Positions 1 to 8,655 of a stretch of 64,000 nt of DNA are shown piece by piece; position 1 is the stretch's first letter, and each line of letters starts with the position of its first letter. The notes beneath the pieces are model-generated. The model had not been told where the DNA came from, made no database searches, and saw only the letters and a list, made by a program, of their open reading frames with translations. This DNA comes from CAIYUC01 sp963682005 (GTDB lineage Bacteria; Bacteroidota; Bacteroidia; Bacteroidales; FEN-979). Location of the stretch: positions 4,836,001 to 4,900,000 of the forward strand of contig OY820914.1 in assembly GCA_963682005.1 (NCBI GenBank), given 5' to 3'. Made by a program: the position numbers and the translations under genes.

Positions 1-41
1 TATTGGTTGAGGGCTTCAAGGGAAGGGACCGAAATATTCCG

Positions 42-2069
42 ATGAACAAGCTCTTTTCCAAATATTTTATCGTTGTCATCATCGCAGCCCTGGGGTTTGG
101 GTTGCAATGGAAATATCTTAACGAATTCCCGTCACATATCCATGCCTGGGCTCAGTCGGACAGGTATGCGCTGGCCATTGGGTTTACCAGGAATGGTTTT
201 GATTTCTTTCATCCCCAAACGTTTGTCATGAACCATCAGTTCCCGGCACGGTCAAAACTGGCTGATAAAACCGTGATCACAGCCGTCGATTTCCCTGTTC
301 ACGAATACGTTGCCGGGATCCTCATGAACCTGTCCGGAACGCTGTCTCCCTGGTGTTTCCGGCTATATACGCTCATTTACAGTCTCATCGGATTGTTCTT
401 CCTGTTCAGGATAAGCGAACTTCTGCTCCATGACAGGGTAAGATCAACCTTCGTCGTGATCTTTGCGGCTACCTCCCCCGTTTTTCTATATTACCAGGCG
501 GGGTTTTTACCAGGTGTACCATCCATTGCAAACGGATTTATCGGGCTATATCTTTATTTACAATACCTGAAGACGGAATCACAAAAATCATACTTTCTCA
601 GCCTTCTTTTCCTGACCCTTGCATCACTGAGCAGGCTGCCTTTCTCCATCCTGCTTATAGCCATAATCATCCACCATGTTTTTCAGTCCTTTCGCATAAA
701 GAAGTATGACAAGGGAAAGTTGCTGGGAATACTCATCGCCATCCTGGTCATTGCCGGCTATTTTTTGTACAACCTTTATCTGAGAAACAAATACGGATCG
801 ATATTTCTCAATTATATACTACCCGCTAAAACTTTCAGGGAGTTCATCCAAATCATAAAAGAAATTTATAAAAACTGGTTCTTTCAGTATTTCACCTTAA
901 TTCACTATGTCGTTTTTGGTATCCTTTTAATACTTGCAGCTATTTCATGGGTGGTTTTCAGGCTTAAGACCGAAACATCAGAAAAACAGGTGGTTTTCAT
1001 CCTCCTTTGGATACTGGCGGGGGCCGGTTTGTATAGCTTGCTGATGATCCGGCAGTTCACTGCGCATGATTACTATTTTCTTGACACCTTTTATATCCCG
1101 TACATCCTTGTATTGATCCTTATTCTGAAACACCTGCCGAGGATGAACAAGGTTTTCGGTTTCGCTTTTTCGGGCGTATTAGCCCTTATTTCTGTTTTGT
1201 TTATCATGAATGGTGCGAAATCGCAGGAGAGCAGGCGTGTGACAGGTTTCTGGGACAGGACAGAAATGACCCTGGATCACTTTCGTGATTCCAAGAAATT
1301 CCTGGATTCAATCAGCATATCTCCATCCGCCAGGATGCTGGTCCTTGATGCCTATGCTCCCAACATCCCTTTCATCGGGATGGACAGAACCGGATATGCC
1401 GTGTTGACAACATCCCGGAAGAACATCGAATCAGCCTTGAAATGGAATTATGATTATATCGTGATCCAGAACGCATACTTTCTGTCCGACATCTATCCTA
1501 ATGATCCCGGTATCATCAATAAAATTGACAAGGTCGCCGGAAACGGAAAAATTACCGTATACAAGAAGGCAATTGGTACAGCCAACCGCTCTTTGTATGA
1601 TTTCCTAGAACTGACAGGGAAGCAGCCAATACTCAAACAGGAATTAACCTGTGAGCCAGGATCCGTCAATACCTGGCAAAACATTAATCCGACAGCGGAA
1701 TACGCGCACAATGGAAAAAATTCCGGGCTGCTGACGGCCAAAAATGAATATGGAATTACACTCAGGATAAAGGATCCGCGAATATTGACCGGCGCCGGCA
1801 GGCTGCTTTTCTTCCGGGGATATTTCCTCAGGCAACAACCCGTAAATGAATGCCTGGTTGTTGTTGCATTCACGTCCGCAGGAAAAACGCTTTATTACAA
1901 TTCTTATGATCTGAAGGATTTTATACGGTTTTACAAGACCTGGCACCAGGTCGATCTGTTCTTCCAACTCCCGGAAATTGAAAATCAGCAGGGTGAGCTG
2001 TCGGTCTATTTATGGAACACAGGAAGGAATGAGGTCTTTTATGATGATGTATCGGTTAGTATTTATTAG
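42..2069 (+). CDS. GT-C superfamily membrane glycosyltransferase (ArnT/PMT-like)
   Basis: Predicted polytopic membrane enzyme that would transfer a sugar from a polyprenyl-phosphate donor on the outer face of the inner membrane. A helix near residues 8-25 is followed by a polar loop containing WAQSD (an acidic residue in this loop is typical of GT-C enzymes), then many hydrophobic helices to about residue 400. The last 250 or so residues are soluble and the end looks beta-rich. I chose ATG 42 because the open frame upstream (from a TTG at 3) adds only a polar stretch before a typical MNKLFSKYF start. The true start could lie before the window. Acceptor and sugar are unknown. Confidence 0.7.
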   Translation: MNKLFSKYFIVVIIAALGFGLQWKYLNEFPSHIHAWAQSDRYALAIGFTRNGFDFFHPQTFVMNHQFPARSKLADKTVITAVDFPVHEYVAGILMNLSGTLSPWCFRLYTLIYSLIGLFFLFRISELLLHDRVRSTFVVIFAATSPVFLYYQAGFLPGVPSIANGFIGLYLYLQYLKTESQKSYFLSLLFLTLASLSRLPFSILLIAIIIHHVFQSFRIKKYDKGKLLGILIAILVIAGYFLYNLYLRNKYGSIFLNYILPAKTFREFIQIIKEIYKNWFFQYFTLIHYVVFGILLILAAISWVVFRLKTETSEKQVVFILLWILAGAGLYSLLMIRQFTAHDYYFLDTFYIPYILVLILILKHLPRMNKVFGFAFSGVLALISVLFIMNGAKSQESRRVTGFWDRTEMTLDHFRDSKKFLDSISISPSARMLVLDAYAPNIPFIGMDRTGYAVLTTSRKNIESALKWNYDYIVIQNAYFLSDIYPNDPGIINKIDKVAGNGKITVYKKAIGTANRSLYDFLELTGKQPILKQELTCEPGSVNTWQNINPTAEYAHNGKNSGLLTAKNEYGITLRIKDPRILTGAGRLLFFRGYFLRQQPVNECLVVVAFTSAGKTLYYNSYDLKDFIRFYKTWHQVDLFFQLPEIENQQGELSVYLWNTGRNEVFYDDVSVSIY

Positions 2070-2070
2070 A

Positions 2071-2220
2071 CGGAAGTCGGAGGTCGGAGGTCGGAGGTCG
2101 GAGAAAAGATGATAGATGATAGATGATAGATGATAGATGATAGATGATGGAGACCTGTAGCCTGTAGCCTGTAGCCTGTAGCCTGTCCCCGCTTTCGCGG
2201 GGATGACGAAACCTTTAGCA
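2071..2220. repeat. Three 7-bp tandem arrays plus a hairpin tail
   Basis: Three consecutive heptamer arrays fill this gap: AGGTCGG units (2074-2104), GATAGAT units (about 2109-2148) and CCTGTAG units (2154-2186). They end in a hairpin, CCCCGC-TTTC-GCGGGG (2187-2202), followed by ATGAC..AACCTTTAGC. The same hairpin and tail occur after another array at 8592-8625, so the tail looks like part of a dispersed compound element. Confidence 0.85.
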
Positions 2221-2230
2221 AGTAAATATT

Positions 2231-2821
2231 ATGAAGCACAACGAAAGTATCTTGGACGCCCTGACCTTCGAGCCGGTCACCGGCAAGAATTGGGAAAAGT
2301 TTGAAACGCTTTTTGGTGAACGGGGGGCCTGTGCCAACTGCTGGTGCATGTTTTACCGGCTGCCGATGGCTGAATTCAAAGAAGGAAAGAAGAATAACGG
2401 CAATAAGGAAAAGATTAAGAGCCTGATCATGTCGAAGAAGCCGGTCGGACTGATCGCATTATATGAAGGTCAGGCCATCGCATGGTGTGCGCTTGCTCCC
2501 AGGGAAGATTTCATCAAGCTTGAAAAGTCAAGGGTGCACAAGAGGATTGATGATCTTCCTGTCTGGTCGATCCCATGTTTCTTTATCCATAAGAAATTCC
2601 GGAGAAAGGGGGTGTCTGTTGCGTTGCTGAAGGGGGTTATAGAATATGCCAGGAAAAACAAGATCGGCGTCATTGAAGCATATCCAACGATTCCGACCCA
2701 GCCGGTACTTCCCGATGCATTTGCCTGGATTGGCCTCTATAAATCCTTTGAGCGCGCCGGTTTCAGGATCGTGGATCATAAATCGAAGAGCCGGCCGATG
2801 GTGCGGTATTATTCAACCTGA
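2231..2821 (+). CDS. GNAT family N-acetyltransferase
   Basis: A 196-aa cytoplasmic protein with the GNAT acetyl-CoA binding signature (RRKGVSVALL near residues 126-135, matching R/Q-x-x-G-x-G/A) and the usual C-terminal pattern ending in YKSFERAGF. The Cys-rich N-terminal stretch ACANCWCMFYR is found in a GNAT subgroup of unknown substrate. Its 3' end overlaps the convergent bipA end by 13 bp, leaving no room for a separate terminator. Confidence 0.8.
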   Translation: MKHNESILDALTFEPVTGKNWEKFETLFGERGACANCWCMFYRLPMAEFKEGKKNNGNKEKIKSLIMSKKPVGLIALYEGQAIAWCALAPREDFIKLEKSRVHKRIDDLPVWSIPCFFIHKKFRRKGVSVALLKGVIEYARKNKIGVIEAYPTIPTQPVLPDAFAWIGLYKSFERAGFRIVDHKSKSRPMVRYYST

Positions 2822-4632
2822 TCCTGCCCGGGCTTCTTGCTGTTGCGCTTCCGCTCTATCTCATCGAGGATGATTTTCCGGAGCCGGATGAATTTCGGTG
2901 TTACTTCTACATATTCATCACCCTGGATATATTCCATAGCCTCCTCAAGGGAGAATTTGATGGCCGGGTAAATTACGGCCTTATCGTCGGATCCTGAAGC
3001 CCTCACATTCGAGAGTTTCTTGGTTTTCGTCAGGTTGATCAGAATATCGCTGCCGCGTGTATTCTCCCCGATCACTTGTCCCGCATAAATTTCATCGTTC
3101 GGTTCAACAAAGAATTTCCCGCGGTCCTGTAGCTTATCAATGGAATACGCTATTGCCTGGCCGGTTTCCATGGCGATCAATGATCCATTGTTCCGGCCCA
3201 TCATCTCTCCTTTCCAGGGTTCATAATCCTTGAAACGATGCCCGATCACGGCTTCCCCTTCAGTAGCAGTAAGGATGGGATTTCTCAGGCCGATCAATCC
3301 GCGGGCCGGGATAAAGAACTCCAGGATGATCCTGTCTCTTTTTGTTTCGATGTTTGCGATCTCTCCTTTGCGCTTGCTGACGATCTCGATGACCTTCCCT
3401 GAAAATGCTTCCGGGACCTGGATACGGAGATGTTCCACCGGTTCATGACGTTTCCCGTCTATCTCCTTGATCAGGACCTTTGGCTGACCGAGCTGGAATT
3501 CATATCCTTCGCGCCGCATCGTTTCGACAAGAATGGCAAGGTGAAGGATCCCCCTTCCAAAAACCATGAATTTATCCGGAGATTCAGTTTCTTCAACACG
3601 CAATGCAAGGTTCTTCTCTGTTTCGTGAAAGAGTCTTTCGCGGATATGCCTGGAAGTAACGTATGTACCGTCGCGTCCCGCAAACGGTGAGTTGTTTATG
3701 GTGAAGACCATGCTCATGGTCGGTTCATCGACATTGATCCGGGTCATGCCTTCAGGATTTTCGCTGTCGGCAATGGTATCCCCGATATCAAAATTTTCGG
3801 GACCTAAAACGGCACAGATCTCACCTGCAAAGATCTCCCGCTTTACTTTTTCCTTTCCCAGTCCTTCAAACAGATAAAGTTCCTTGATGATCGATTTTGC
3901 GATGGTGCCGTCATTCTTCACCAGGGAAACCTGGTTCCCTGCCTTGATCGAACCACGGGTGATGCGACCAACTGCAATGCGGCCAACATAGGATGAAAAA
4001 TCAAGTGAAGAGATCTGCAACTGCAAGGTTCCCGTTTTTTCTTCGGGAGGGGGGATGTGGGAAACGATAATATCGAGAAGGTAGCTGATATCTTTTGTCG
4101 GCTTGTTCCAATCCTCCGACATCCATCCCTGCTTTGACGAACCGTATACGGTCGGGAAATTCAACTGGTCTTCGGTAGCATCAAGGCTGAACATCAGGTC
4201 GAATACGGCTTCCTGCACTTCATCCGGGGAGCAGTTCGGCTTATCCACCTTGTTGATCACAACAATGGGCTTTTTCCCCAGTTCAAGGGCTTTCTGCAAT
4301 ACGAACCTTGTTTGCGGCATCGGGCCTTCAAAAGCGTCGACAAGCAGAAGCACACCATCTGCCATGTTCAGCACGCGTTCCACCTCACCTCCGAAATCAG
4401 CATGGCCGGGTGTGTCAATGATATTGATCTTTACACCTTTATATACGACGGATACATTCTTCGATAAAATCGTGATGCCCCGCTCACGTTCCAGGTCGTT
4501 GGAATCAAGGATCAATTCACCCATTTGCTGGTTCTTCCTGAACAAATTGACCTGGTATAAGATCCGGTCAACAAGGGTCGTCTTGCCATGATCGACGTGG
4601 GCAATAATAGCTATATTCCTGATATTCTGCAT
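2809..4632 (-). CDS. bipA: Ribosome-binding GTPase BipA/TypA
   Basis: A 607-aa translational GTPase related to EF-G, involved in ribosome assembly and stress or cold growth. It is full length for the family. G motifs are clear: AHVDHGKTT (11-19), RGIT (51-54), DTPGH (73-77) and NKVD (127-130). These are followed by the EF-Tu domain 2-like barrel, the EF-G domain V-like fold and the BipA C-terminal domain with GLIGLRN and NGSLIAMETG. ATG 4632 is the only sensible start because MQNIRNIAIIAHVDHGKTT aligns directly to the G1 region. It is monocistronic here and convergent with the GNAT gene. Confidence 0.97.
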   Translation of the reverse strand: MQNIRNIAIIAHVDHGKTTLVDRILYQVNLFRKNQQMGELILDSNDLERERGITILSKNVSVVYKGVKINIIDTPGHADFGGEVERVLNMADGVLLLVDAFEGPMPQTRFVLQKALELGKKPIVVINKVDKPNCSPDEVQEAVFDLMFSLDATEDQLNFPTVYGSSKQGWMSEDWNKPTKDISYLLDIIVSHIPPPEEKTGTLQLQISSLDFSSYVGRIAVGRITRGSIKAGNQVSLVKNDGTIAKSIIKELYLFEGLGKEKVKREIFAGEICAVLGPENFDIGDTIADSENPEGMTRINVDEPTMSMVFTINNSPFAGRDGTYVTSRHIRERLFHETEKNLALRVEETESPDKFMVFGRGILHLAILVETMRREGYEFQLGQPKVLIKEIDGKRHEPVEHLRIQVPEAFSGKVIEIVSKRKGEIANIETKRDRIILEFFIPARGLIGLRNPILTATEGEAVIGHRFKDYEPWKGEMMGRNNGSLIAMETGQAIAYSIDKLQDRGKFFVEPNDEIYAGQVIGENTRGSDILINLTKTKKLSNVRASGSDDKAVIYPAIKFSLEEAMEYIQGDEYVEVTPKFIRLRKIILDEIERKRNSKKPGQDQVE

Positions 4633-4714
4633 TTAATTCGACTAAATTCGTTTTTAAAAAGAATTTGCAAAGGTAGTCTTTATTCGCACATGAAAATGTT
4701 TTCAGTGAACAGAT

Positions 4715-4749
4715 AAAAGTGAAAAGTGAAGAGTGAAAAGTGAAAAGTA
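4715..4749. repeat. Short 7-bp tandem array (GTGAAAA type)
   Basis: About four to five imperfect copies of a 7-bp unit, GTGAAAA/GTGAAGA, lie upstream of bipA. The rest of the 4633-4964 gap holds no ORF that I can support, only this array and the promoter of the next gene. Confidence 0.7.
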
Positions 4750-4931
4750 TTTTTTCAATTTTATCGGTCACTATGTCAGTTTATAAAAGCCTGTGTGATT
4801 ATTTTCCGGACGAGCTCAGAATATGTTCACCTCGGGAGGAGACCGGGACCAATGACAGGATAAAAAAGCTGCCAGAATGACTGCGTAATGGAGGGTGGGA
4901 AAAAAGTTCAAAAATTCGTATCGTCATCAGC

Positions 4932-4939
4932 TATCTTTG
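4932..4939 (+). promoter_or_regulatory. Bacteroidota -7 element (TATCTTTG)
   Basis: TATCTTTG matches the TAnnTTTG consensus and sits 25 nt before the ATG at 4965. No convincing TTTG -33 box is visible at the usual distance. Confidence 0.5.
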
Positions 4940-4964
4940 CATTGATATTAATAACAAACGCATC

Positions 4965-5462
4965 ATGAAAACAGAAAGCAAGATCAAAAACAAGATCACC
5001 CCGTTCCTTTGGTTTGGTGAAGATGCAGAAGAAGCCATGAAATTCTATACTTCTGTGTTTAAAAATTCAAGGATCCTGTATATCAAACGGTGGGAAAATG
5101 CAGGCCCGGGCCCTGATGGCAATGTAATGACAGGAATGATGGAGATTGAAGGACAGCAGTATATGGTTTTGAGCGGGGGAGCGCCATTCACACAATTCAC
5201 TGAGGCCTTCTCATTTTACATTAATTGTGACACACAACAGGAAGTTGATTACTATTGGGATAAGCTTTCAGAAGGAGGTCAATTGCAGCAATGCGGCTGG
5301 CTGAAAGATAAATTCGGGGTTTCCTGGCAGATCATCCCAAAAGTTCTGGATATATTTATGGACGACCCCGACAAAGAGAAAGCGGGAAGGGTCATGAATG
5401 CAATGCTTCAGATGGTCAAACTTGATATCGCAACGCTTGAAAAGGCATATCAAGGAGGATGA
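4965..5462 (+). CDS. VOC superfamily PhnB-like protein
   Basis: A 165-aa protein of the PhnB/3-demethylubiquinone methyltransferase-like branch of the vicinal oxygen chelate fold. Typical features are KITPFLWF..DAEEAMKFYTSVF at the start, the central YMVLSGG...FTEAFSFYINCDTQQEVDYYWDKLSEGG, and FGVSWQIIPKVL near the end. Substrate and function are unknown for most of this family. The stop codon TGA (5460-5462) runs straight into the 8-bp repeat array, so that array forms the whole 3' untranslated region. Confidence 0.85.
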   Translation: MKTESKIKNKITPFLWFGEDAEEAMKFYTSVFKNSRILYIKRWENAGPGPDGNVMTGMMEIEGQQYMVLSGGAPFTQFTEAFSFYINCDTQQEVDYYWDKLSEGGQLQQCGWLKDKFGVSWQIIPKVLDIFMDDPDKEKAGRVMNAMLQMVKLDIATLEKAYQGG

Positions 5463-5828
5463 GTTGGTGAGCTGGTGAGCTGGTGAGCTGGTGAGTTGGT
5501 GAGTTGGTGAGCTGGTGAGCTGGTGAGCTGGTGAGCTGGTGAGCTGGTGAGCTGGTGAGCTGGTGAGCTGGTGAGCTGGTGAGCTGGTGAGCTGGTGAGC
5601 TGGTGAGCTGGTGAGCTGGTGAGCTGGTGAGCTGGTGAGCTGGTGAGCTGGTGAGCTGGTGAGCTGGTGAGCTGGTGAGCTGGTGAGCTGGTGAGCTGGT
5701 GAGCTGGTGAGCTGGTGAGCTGGTGAGCTGGTGAGCTGGTGAGCTGGTGAGCTGGTGAGCTGGTGAGTTGATGAGCTGGTGACTTAGTATCTCAGTATCT
5801 CAGCATCTCAGCATTTCAGTATCTCTTT
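5461..5828. repeat. 8-bp tandem array, 40 units of GAGCTGGT
   Basis: Forty units of GAGCTGGT (with a few GAGTTGGT and one GAGTTGAT) run without a break from 5461 to 5780. In the same 8-bp register they pass through GACTTAGT (5781-5788) into ATCTCAGT/ATCTCAGC/ATTTCAGT units up to about 5820. Between 5829 and 5985 there is only a promoter-like box and an AT-rich leader. Confidence 0.95.
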
Positions 5829-5872
5829 TCATGATTATTCCTAAAAATGAGGACGTTCTCAAATAAAGGGAT

Positions 5873-5880
5873 TACCTTTG
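5873..5880 (+). promoter_or_regulatory. Bacteroidota -7 element (TACCTTTG)
   Basis: TACCTTTG lies 105 nt upstream of the helicase start, implying a leader of about 100 nt. Long leaders are common in front of DEAD-box helicase genes, but I see no defined structure. No clear -33 box. Confidence 0.45.
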
Positions 5881-5985
5881 CACGAAATTCATCCGTGTTT
5901 GCGGTCAATCGATAAATGTTATCCCACCTTTGTAAAGTAACCTCTGGTACGAGAAAATCCATAGCACATAACCTTAATTAAATAC

Positions 5986-7950
5986 ATGATCACATTTGAA
6001 GAATTGGGAGTTGCCCCTCAATATATCCGGGCAATAGAAGAACTTGGTTTTGAATCACCCATGCCGGTCCAGGAGAAAGTCATCCCCCTCCTTTTAACAG
6101 AAAAAACAGATATTGTTGTCCTTGCCCAGACGGGAACGGGTAAAACCGCCGCCTATGGATTACCATTGATCCAGCAGATCGATGCTGAAATCAGGCAGCC
6201 GCAGGCATTGATCCTTTGTCCGACACGCGAACTTTGTGTTCAGATAGCCGGTGATCTGAAGGATTTTGCCAAATACCACGACGCATTGAAAATACTGCCG
6301 GTTTACGGTGGAAGCAGCATTGATGTTCAGATCACGGCCCTTAAAAAGGGAGTCCAGGTGATCGTTGCCACCCCGGGTCGACTGCTTGACCTGATCCACC
6401 GGAAAGCGGCAAAACTCGGGCAGATCACCACGGTCATCCTTGATGAGGCCGACGAAATGCTGAACATGGGATTTTCTGAAAGCCTGAATGATATCCTCGC
6501 AGAAGTGCCGGCTGAAAGGAACACACTTCTTTTCTCTGCCACCATGCCCTCAGAAGTGGCTACCATCGCGAGAAAATATATGAATAATCCCGTAGAGGTG
6601 ACCATCGGTACGAGGAATTCCGGGGCTGAAAATATCAAGCATCTCTATTTTACGGTTCATGCTAAGGATAAATACCTTGCCCTGAAGCGCATCGTGGACT
6701 TCTACCCCTCCATTTACGGCATCGTTTTCTGTCGCACCAGGATCGAAACCCAGGAAGTTGCCGACAAGCTTATCCACGACGGGTACAATGCAGAATCACT
6801 TCATGGCGACCTGTCGCAGGTACAGCGCGATACCGTCATGAACAAGTTCAGGATCCGCCATATAAAACTGCTTGTCGCTACCGACGTCGCAGCGCGAGGT
6901 CTTGACGTGGAAGATCTTACGCATATCATTAACTATAACCTGCCTGATGAATTAGACTCTTACACCCATCGCAGCGGCCGTACCGGTCGTGCAGGAAAGG
7001 CCGGCACTTCCATCATCCTGCTGAACCTTAAGGAGAAATTCAAGATCAGGCAGATCGAGAAGAAGATCGGGAAGTCATTCATCTCTACAAAAGTTCCTTC
7101 AGGCCGCCAGATCTGTGAAAAACAACTGTTCAACCTGATCGATAAAATGGAAAAGGTGGACATTGAGGATAAAGACATCGACACCTACCTTCCGCAGATC
7201 TACCGCAAGCTGGAGTGGCTCGACAAGGAAGACATCATCAAGCGTTTTGTCGCCCTTGAATTTAACCGGTTCCTTGAATACTACCGGAATGCACCCGAAC
7301 TGAATGTTCCCGAAGAAAGACATGGCGAATCATTTGCCGATAACGACCCGCGAAAACACAAACGAATGCGGGATTCAGAAAATCAACGGGGCAATGCAGG
7401 ATTTTCACACCGTGATACCAAAAGGCCCAGGAATGTACCGGATGGCGATTCACGCCGTGATGCGCCTAAAAGATACGGGGACGATGGCGGCTATTCGCGT
7501 CGTGACAGTGCATCAGGACGTCCTGCCAAAGCCGGATTTCCCCGCCGGAATGAACGCGAAGGCAGCAGCCACGAGGCAGAACCCGGCTACACCCGGATGT
7601 ACATCAATAAAGGCAAGAACGATGGCATGTATCCCGGCGATTTGATCGAACTGATCAATGAGAATACACCCGGGAAAATGATCAAGATCGGGAGGATCGA
7701 CCTGATGAAGAAATCAACGATCTTCGAAGTCACCAGCCAGAGCGCCGGAATGCTTGTAAACATCATGAAAGATGCAGAGTTCAGAAACGATGCGGTGACG
7801 GTTGATTATGTAAAAGATCAGGATTTTTCCGAACGAAAAGATAAGAAAGAACATGCGTTCAAAGGCTTCATGAAAGAAAACGACGGGTTTAAAAAGCGTG
7901 CTAAAAAAGAGTTCAAACTATCCGATAAGAAGAAAAAGAAAAGATCATAG
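5986..7950 (+). CDS. DEAD-box ATP-dependent RNA helicase (DeaD/CsdA-like)
   Basis: A 654-aa RNA helicase that would unwind RNA duplexes in ribosome assembly or at low temperature. The core is complete: Q motif with FEELG..PVQ (residues 4-29), AQTGTGKT (47-54), PTREL (79-83), TPGR (129-132), DEAD (153-156), SAT (184-186), ATDVAARGLD (298-307) and HRSGRTGRAG (328-337). After a linker (about 430-540) rich in Arg, Asp and Gly comes a DbpA-type RNA-binding domain (about 540-615, YTRMYINKGKNDGMYPGDLI), then a Lys-rich tail. This layout matches DeaD/CsdA of Bacteroidota. Monocistronic. Confidence 0.93.
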   Translation: MITFEELGVAPQYIRAIEELGFESPMPVQEKVIPLLLTEKTDIVVLAQTGTGKTAAYGLPLIQQIDAEIRQPQALILCPTRELCVQIAGDLKDFAKYHDALKILPVYGGSSIDVQITALKKGVQVIVATPGRLLDLIHRKAAKLGQITTVILDEADEMLNMGFSESLNDILAEVPAERNTLLFSATMPSEVATIARKYMNNPVEVTIGTRNSGAENIKHLYFTVHAKDKYLALKRIVDFYPSIYGIVFCRTRIETQEVADKLIHDGYNAESLHGDLSQVQRDTVMNKFRIRHIKLLVATDVAARGLDVEDLTHIINYNLPDELDSYTHRSGRTGRAGKAGTSIILLNLKEKFKIRQIEKKIGKSFISTKVPSGRQICEKQLFNLIDKMEKVDIEDKDIDTYLPQIYRKLEWLDKEDIIKRFVALEFNRFLEYYRNAPELNVPEERHGESFADNDPRKHKRMRDSENQRGNAGFSHRDTKRPRNVPDGDSRRDAPKRYGDDGGYSRRDSASGRPAKAGFPRRNEREGSSHEAEPGYTRMYINKGKNDGMYPGDLIELINENTPGKMIKIGRIDLMKKSTIFEVTSQSAGMLVNIMKDAEFRNDAVTVDYVKDQDFSERKDKKEHAFKGFMKENDGFKKRAKKEFKLSDKKKKKRS

Positions 7951-7959
7951 CATTTGTTG

Positions 7960-8436
7960 TTACGTCAACATCCTGTCAATGTAACCAGAGTAATCGACCA
8001 ATGCCGGTTCATAGACCTCTTTCAGCAGATGTGAAGAGATCAGGAAATCGGCGGTAGAACGGTTACATGCCGTCGGAATATTGTACACCACCGTGATCCT
8101 GAGAAGCGCCTTTACATCGACATCATGAGGCTGCATCTGCATCGGATCCCAGAAAAAGATCAGCAGGTCGATCTTTTCATCCGCGATCATTGCTCCCAGC
8201 TGCTGGTCTCCTCCCAAAGGCCCGGATTTCAGGAGGATGATCGCCTTGTTCATCTTCTCCTCTCGCTCGAACTTCCTTTGGAACGTTTCATTGATCAGTC
8301 TTCCTGTCGTACCGGTACATATCAGCTGGTGACCGAGCAAGGTTTTATAGTTGAATTCGACCCATTCCACCAGGTCCTTTTTCCGGTTGTCATGCGCCAC
8401 AAGGGCAATATTCTTTGATTTTTCCATTGGATTCAA
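7960..8436 (-). CDS. mgsA: Methylglyoxal synthase
   Basis: Converts dihydroxyacetone phosphate to methylglyoxal and phosphate, a bypass of lower glycolysis when phosphate is short. The 158-aa length is normal. Phosphate-binding GTTG is at 42-45. The catalytic Asp lies in GGDQQ (75-79), the His in QPHDVDVKALLR (102-113), and the CNRSTAD motif near 124-130 is intact. A second in-frame ATG at codon 4 is an equally good start. It faces the helicase gene with a gap of only 9 bp between stop codons. Confidence 0.95.
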   Translation of the reverse strand: MNPMEKSKNIALVAHDNRKKDLVEWVEFNYKTLLGHQLICTGTTGRLINETFQRKFEREEKMNKAIILLKSGPLGGDQQLGAMIADEKIDLLIFFWDPMQMQPHDVDVKALLRITVVYNIPTACNRSTADFLISSHLLKEVYEPALVDYSGYIDRMLT

Positions 8437-8460
8437 TTTAATCTGCGAAAGTACCCAAAA

Positions 8461-8655
8461 GAATGAAGTAATGAAACAATGAGATAATGAAGTAATTATT
8501 AATTATTTTCGCTGCATTATTTCATTTCTGAAGAAACACAATCATACATTTTAAGCCCGTTCCCGCCTGCCTGCCTATTGCCTATTGCCTATCCCCGCTT
8601 TCACGGGGATGACTCAACCTTTAGCCAAAGTTTCTAGTGCCTATTGCCTACAGCC
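8461..8655. repeat. 8-bp and 7-bp arrays plus second copy of the hairpin tail
   Basis: This gap holds AATGAAGT-type 8-bp units (8464-8500), then CCTATTG heptamers (about 8572-8591). These run into the TCCCCGCTTTC-ACGGGGATGAC..AACCTTTAGC element (8592-8625) also seen at 2186-2220. Further CCTATTG units sit at 8640-8650 next to the helicase stop codon. Here the innermost base pair of the hairpin stem is a C/A mismatch. Confidence 0.8.
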
